IMG/VR virus record: IMGVR_UViG_3300032284_003024
Coordinates: 1 to 22,791 of that record
Strand: one strand, 5' to 3'
Length of the DNA: 22,791 nucleotides
Origin: a virus
Shown here in pieces: positions 18,657 to 22,791 of the stretch (its first letter is position 1; each line of letters starts with the position of its first letter). Below the pieces are notes generated by a model. That model searched no databases and was not told the origin of the DNA. It was given only the letters and a program-made list of their open reading frames with translations. The translations under genes and the position numbers were made by a program.

Positions 18657-20591
18657 TTGTCCGCAGACATTACAAAGCTGTTCAAAGAAAACTATTCAGC
18701 CACTAAAGAAGAAAGAATCAGTATCCTAGACTACTTAACTCTCTGCAAAAACGATCCTATGGCCTATGCCACTGCAGCAGAAAGAATGGTAGCTGCTATC
18801 GGTGAACCACAAAAAGTAGATACCAGTGGTGATCCAAGATTAAGTAGAATATTCCTTAATAGAACATTGAGAGTGTATCCAGCATTCAAAGACTTTTATG
18901 GTATGGAAGATACAATTGAAAGAATCGTAGGCTATTACAAGCACGCAGCGCAGGGTCTAGAAGAACGTAAACAGGTTCTTTACTTACTTGGACCAGTTGG
19001 CGGTGGTAAGAGCAGTCTAGCTGAAAGACTAAAGGAACTGATGGAAACATATCCTATCTATGTTCTTTCTACAGATGATGAAATCAGTCCAGTATTTGAA
19101 ACTCCTCTGGGTCTTTTTCAAAGTTCAAAATATCATAATCTTCTAAAAGATGAATATGGCATTGACAAACGTTATCTTTCAACCATTCCGAGTCCATGGG
19201 CTGTTAAGAGACTTAAAGAGTTTGATGGTGATATTTCAAAGTTTTCAGTTGTGAGACTACAACCAAGTAAACTTGAGCAGATTGCTGTGGTAAAAACTGA
19301 ACCAGGTGATGAAAATAACCAAGATATTTCATGTTTGGTTGGTAAAACTGATATTAGACAACTAGAAAAGTTCAGCCAAAACGATCCAGATAGCTATAGC
19401 TTCAGTGGAGCACTCTGCCGAGGAAATCAAGGACTTGTTGAGTTCGTTGAAATGTTTAAAGCACCAATCAAAGTGCTGCATCCACTACTCACAGCAACAC
19501 AGGAACAGAACTATGTGGGCACAGAAGCTATCTCCGCCATACCATTTAACGGCATGGTATTAGCACACAGCAACGAAGCAGAGTGGCAGAGCTTTAAGAG
19601 CAACAAAAATAATGAAGCCTTCCTCGATCGTATTTGTGTAATTAAAGTACCTTACTGTCTCAGAGTCACAGAAGAGCAAAAGATATATGAAAAGATGTTA
19701 GATCACAGTGACTTACGTAATGCACCATGCGCTCCTGAGACATTGAGCTTACTAAGTCGTTTCTGTGTTTTAACTCGCTTGAAAGAACACGATAACAGCA
19801 ACATCTACAGCAAGTTAAAGGTTTATAACGGCGAAAACATCAAGGAAACTGATCCACGTGCTAAAAGCATGCAGGAATATCGTGATTCTGCAGGCCAAGA
19901 TGAAGGTATGACTGGTATCAGCACACGTTTTGCTTTCAAAATACTGTCAAGTACCTTTAACTATGATGCAGATGAAGTAGCAGCCGATCCTGTGCATTTT
20001 ATGGTAATGTTGGAAAACGCCATTATACGTGAGCAGTTTAATGCCGACACCGAAGACAAATATCTAGAATACATACGTGATTATTTGATCAAGGAGTATG
20101 CTGAGTTCATTGGACATGAAATACAGCAGAACTATCTAGAAGCATATCACGATTATGGACAAAATCTCTTCGATCGTTATATTCTCTACGCCGATCACTG
20201 GCTAGAAGAGATCGACTATAAGGATCCAGATACTGGTAACTTGTTTAACAGAGAAGATTTGAACCAAGAGCTGGAAAAGATTGAAAAGGCAGCTGGCTTT
20301 GGTAATCCAAAAGACTTTAGACAGGAAGTTGTCAAGTACGTTCTACGTCAACGTGCTAAGAAAGAAACTGTTAGCTGGACCAGTTATGAGAAACTGAAAA
20401 AAGTCATCGAAAAGAAGATGTTTGCTTCAACGGAAGACTTGTTACCTGTTATCAGCTTTGGTACCAAAGCCAGCAAGGACGATCAAAAGAAGCACGACGA
20501 CTTTGTGCAGAGAATGGTGGCTAAAGGCTATACCGCAAAGCAAACCAAACGGTTGGTGGAGTGGTATATGAGGGTTAACAAGGCAGGATAA
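18657..20591 (+). CDS. prkA: PrkA/YeaG serine protein kinase
   Basis: 644 residues, the full length of E. coli YeaG, and collinear with it as I recall that sequence. The start is TTG with GAGGTG upstream. The N-terminal AAA+ domain has a Walker A GPVGGGKSS (112-120) after HAAQGLEERKQVLYLL. Conserved blocks SPWAVKRLKEF, KTEPGDENNQDIS, GALCRGNQG, EFVEMFKAPIKVLHPLL and FNGMVLAHSNEAEW follow, and the C-terminal kinase-like part keeps EKIEKAAG, NPKDFR and TSYEKLKKVIEKKMF. In bacteria the kinase acts in starvation and stress responses together with the YeaH product. No key motif is missing, so it is probably active. Confidence 0.97.
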   Translation: MSADITKLFKENYSATKEERISILDYLTLCKNDPMAYATAAERMVAAIGEPQKVDTSGDPRLSRIFLNRTLRVYPAFKDFYGMEDTIERIVGYYKHAAQGLEERKQVLYLLGPVGGGKSSLAERLKELMETYPIYVLSTDDEISPVFETPLGLFQSSKYHNLLKDEYGIDKRYLSTIPSPWAVKRLKEFDGDISKFSVVRLQPSKLEQIAVVKTEPGDENNQDISCLVGKTDIRQLEKFSQNDPDSYSFSGALCRGNQGLVEFVEMFKAPIKVLHPLLTATQEQNYVGTEAISAIPFNGMVLAHSNEAEWQSFKSNKNNEAFLDRICVIKVPYCLRVTEEQKIYEKMLDHSDLRNAPCAPETLSLLSRFCVLTRLKEHDNSNIYSKLKVYNGENIKETDPRAKSMQEYRDSAGQDEGMTGISTRFAFKILSSTFNYDADEVAADPVHFMVMLENAIIREQFNADTEDKYLEYIRDYLIKEYAEFIGHEIQQNYLEAYHDYGQNLFDRYILYADHWLEEIDYKDPDTGNLFNREDLNQELEKIEKAAGFGNPKDFRQEVVKYVLRQRAKKETVSWTSYEKLKKVIEKKMFASTEDLLPVISFGTKASKDDQKKHDDFVQRMVAKGYTAKQTKRLVEWYMRVNKAG

Positions 20592-20592
20592 C

Positions 20593-21870
20593 GTGAATCC
20601 GCCAATCATCATAGACCGACGAAAAAATCCAAAACAGAAAAGCCTTAGCAATAGGCAGCGATTTTTGGAGCGTTTTCGCGGCAAAATAAAAGATGCTGCA
20701 AGGAAACACGTCAACAACCGCAGCATCAAAAGCAACAGCGGTCAAGATGTAAACATCTCAGATACTGGAATTGATGAACCACGTTTTACTCACAATACAG
20801 GTAACGGTAACTGGGAATATGTGCTGCCCGGTAATGAAGATTACGTACCGGGGGATCATATCCCCAAACCACAAGGCGGTAGTGGAGGTGCTGGTGGCAA
20901 GCAAGGCGGTAAAGGCAGCGTAGGCGAAGATGAGTTTAGCTTCTACCTTTCTTATGATGAATATTTGGATTTGATTTTTGATGATTTAGAGCTGCCAGAT
21001 CTCATCAAAGCCAGTGAAAAAACAATACTAAGTCATCAGATGCGACGTGCTGGTTTCACCAACGCTGGCGTGCCAAGCAATCTAAACATAGAACGCACGG
21101 CTATTTCCGGTTTAGGCAGGAGAATAGCTCTAAAATATCCAAAATTGAAAAGAATAAGAGAGTTAGAACTAGAACTTGAGACGGAAACCGATCCAGCTAG
21201 ACGTTTAGCCATAGAAGAAGAAATAGCTGCATTAAGAATCAAAGCTGCTGCTATTAACTATTTGGACAAACCGGATTTACGTTACAATAACTTTGTTCCA
21301 CAACCACATCCTATCACTCAAGCTGTGATGTTTTGCATTATGGACGTAAGTTATAGTATGGGCGAAACTGAAAAAACCATCAGTAAAAAGTTCTTTATGT
21401 TGTTACATTTGTTCTTACAGCGCAGATATAAGAACATAGAAGTGGTTTTTATTAGACATCATGAAACAGCAGAAGAATGTGATGAAGAAACATTCTTCAC
21501 TAAAAAGGAAACTGGCGGAACTATTGTCAGCACAGCATATGAGTGTGCCAACAAAATCATTACCGAACGATACAATCCCGGTGATTGGAACATTTACATA
21601 GCACAATGCAGTGATGGTGACAACTATAGCAATGATAATGACGAGCTTAATAGTTTAATACGCAGTATAATTGATGATGTACAGTTTTTGGCGTACTTGG
21701 AAATAGATCAACATCCAGCGAATGCAATGTACAATGTTAAAAGCAATCTCTGGGAAACAATAGAAGACGTACAGGCGGATCATCCTCAGATTGCAATGCA
21801 TAATATACAAGATGAAAAAGATATACTAACCATCTTCCGTAAGTTTTTCAAAAGGAAAGACAATGGCTGA
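20593..21870 (+). CDS. yeaH: YeaH / DUF444 protein with VWA-like domain
   Basis: 425 residues (E. coli YeaH 427), starting with GTG one base after the prkA stop codon. Layout: basic N-terminus (PIIIDRRKNPKQKSLSNRQRFLERF), a Gly-rich linker (about 97-110), a helical middle, and a C-terminal VWA-like domain whose MDVSYSMGETEK gives the DxSxS metal site, followed by FIRHHETAEECDEETFF and QCSDGDN. The protein partners PrkA in bacteria; the biochemical role is unknown. It overlaps the next gene by eight bases, so the three genes form one translationally linked operon. Confidence 0.95.
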   Translation: MNPPIIIDRRKNPKQKSLSNRQRFLERFRGKIKDAARKHVNNRSIKSNSGQDVNISDTGIDEPRFTHNTGNGNWEYVLPGNEDYVPGDHIPKPQGGSGGAGGKQGGKGSVGEDEFSFYLSYDEYLDLIFDDLELPDLIKASEKTILSHQMRRAGFTNAGVPSNLNIERTAISGLGRRIALKYPKLKRIRELELELETETDPARRLAIEEEIAALRIKAAAINYLDKPDLRYNNFVPQPHPITQAVMFCIMDVSYSMGETEKTISKKFFMLLHLFLQRRYKNIEVVFIRHHETAEECDEETFFTKKETGGTIVSTAYECANKIITERYNPGDWNIYIAQCSDGDNYSNDNDELNSLIRSIIDDVQFLAYLEIDQHPANAMYNVKSNLWETIEDVQADHPQIAMHNIQDEKDILTIFRKFFKRKDNG

Positions 21871-22791
21871 TTTATTATGGACTGGTAATGACTGGAACTT
21901 TGATGCTATACAGCGTGTTTATTCTGCTTGCGAAAACATTGCTGTAAACGATCTTAAACTAAACTGCTACCCAAATCAACTAGAAGTCATAAACTCAACT
22001 CAAATGCTAGATGCTTATACTAGTGTTGGCATGCCCATATATTACAAGCATTGGAGTTTTGGCAAACATTTTGTGCGTGAACAAAAAAGCTATCAAAGTG
22101 GAAGAAGTGGACTGGCCTACGAGTTAGTTATAAATTCAAATCCTACGATAAACTACCTCATGGAAGACAACACCATGACCACACAAGCATTAGTGATAGC
22201 ACATGCAGCGTTTGGACATAATCATTTCTTCAAAAACAACTATCTTTTTCAACAGTGGACAGATGCCGGTGGTATTGTTGATTATTTGATATTTGCCAGA
22301 GACTATATTGATAAACAAGAAACCAAACATGGCAAAAAAGCCGTTGAAGAATGGTTAGATAGCTGTCATGCACTTATGGATTATGGTGTTAATAGATATA
22401 AACGTCCTGGTAAGTTAAGCATGGAAAAGGAAAAAGCTCGTCAAAAGGAACGCAGCGAGTTTTTACAAAGCCAAGTTAGTGATTTGTACAGGATTCTACC
22501 AAAGGCCAAAGAAAAGACAGCAGAAGTTAAGAAGTTTCCAGCCCAACCAGAAGAAAACTTACTGTATTTCTTTGAAAAGTACAGCCCGGATATTGAAGAT
22601 TGGCAGCGAGAGATACTGCGTATTGTACGCAAAATCGCACAGTATTTTTATCCACAAGGTCAAACTAAAGTTATGAATGAAGGATTTGCCAGTATTGTTC
22701 ATTACAAGATAATGAATATGCTACACAAACGTGGTATGACACCGGATGGCGCACATCTAGAGTTTTTAGCACTGCACACCAACGTACTATA
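21863..22791 (+). CDS. spoVR: SpoVR/YcgB family protein (3' partial)
   Basis: The ATG at 21863 (AGGAAAG upstream) lies within the last codons of yeaH, and the frame runs off the window after about 309 residues, so roughly 200 of the usual 510 or so are missing. Family blocks are clear: CYPNQLEVINSTQMLDAY, SVGMPIYYKHWSFGK, GLAYELVINSNP, AHAAFGHNHFFKNN, DSCHALMDYGVNRYKRP, WQREILRIVRKIAQYFYPQ. Where I recall YcgB having MNEGWATFWHY, this protein has MNEGFASIVHYK. It lacks the N-terminal extension of YcgB. SpoVR proteins often sit with PrkA and DUF444; SpoVR was first known from spore cortex formation in Bacillus. Confidence 0.95.
   Translation, partial: MADLLWTGNDWNFDAIQRVYSACENIAVNDLKLNCYPNQLEVINSTQMLDAYTSVGMPIYYKHWSFGKHFVREQKSYQSGRSGLAYELVINSNPTINYLMEDNTMTTQALVIAHAAFGHNHFFKNNYLFQQWTDAGGIVDYLIFARDYIDKQETKHGKKAVEEWLDSCHALMDYGVNRYKRPGKLSMEKEKARQKERSEFLQSQVSDLYRILPKAKEKTAEVKKFPAQPEENLLYFFEKYSPDIEDWQREILRIVRKIAQYFYPQGQTKVMNEGFASIVHYKIMNMLHKRGMTPDGAHLEFLALHTNVL

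Overview
The window looks like part of a large, T4-related tailed-phage genome (or a close relative) infecting a Gram-negative host. Four things point that way. Perfect or near-perfect T4-type late promoters, (T/A/G)ATAAATA, stand before many genes on both strands. Virion-type proteins occur, including a collagen-repeat fibre protein, a repeat-rich structural protein, a propeller-like protein and an M15 peptidase. tRNA genes and free-standing homing endonucleases are scattered through the window. Two phage-encoded envelope proteins, one with a signal peptide plus outer-membrane beta-barrel, suit a Gram-negative host. The assignment to phage is an inference from this context; no capsid, terminase or polymerase gene lies in the window.

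Layout. 1-1310: end of a fibre-like gene and two terminators. 1340-5480: tRNAs mixed with small hypothetical genes, two HNH homing endonucleases and one structural gene. 5476-6660: a short-chain dehydrogenase and a kinase-like protein, both on the minus strand. 6684-10099: a plus-strand block with a secreted/membrane low-complexity protein, a DUF2491 (YjfK-like) protein, a coiled-coil PspA-like protein and two unknowns. 10109-11523: tRNA-Val, an intron-containing tRNA-Gln, two small genes and a PD-(D/E)XK endonuclease. 11571-12517: an ADP-ribosylglycohydrolase with a remarkable leader. 12596-14640: a structural protein and an M15 peptidase, translationally coupled. 14647-15718: a tRNA interrupted by a Vsr/DUF559-like endonuclease gene. 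15762-18549: a papain-like cysteine protease, GMP reductase, a DUF3307 membrane protein, a small membrane protein and an outer-membrane barrel. 18657-22791: a prkA (yeaG) - yeaH - spoVR operon, the last gene running off the window.

The most unusual signals are RNA-based. (1) The leader of the ADP-ribosylglycohydrolase gene carries a 19-base match, from memory of E. coli 23S rRNA, to helix 43 of the GTPase-associated centre (the L11/thiostrepton site). It is followed by an anti-Shine-Dalgarno stem and an alternative pairing that would compete with the rRNA-like fold, which is a riboswitch-like layout. (2) Two tRNAs have small (75 and about 52 nt), structured, tRNA-like insertions in the anticodon loop, far too small for group I introns. 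(3) Four tRNA loci are each followed head-to-head by an antisense homing endonuclease gene, from three nuclease families. Three of these nuclease genes have a late promoter and a structured 5' leader, and two of the leaders share one fold with compensatory base changes. (4) Two further tRNAs are split by such modules.

The protein-coding cargo suggests remodelling of host physiology and envelope: the starvation/stress kinase set PrkA-YeaH-SpoVR, a YjfJK-like envelope pair, an outer-membrane protein, purine salvage by GuaC, and removal of ADP-ribose.
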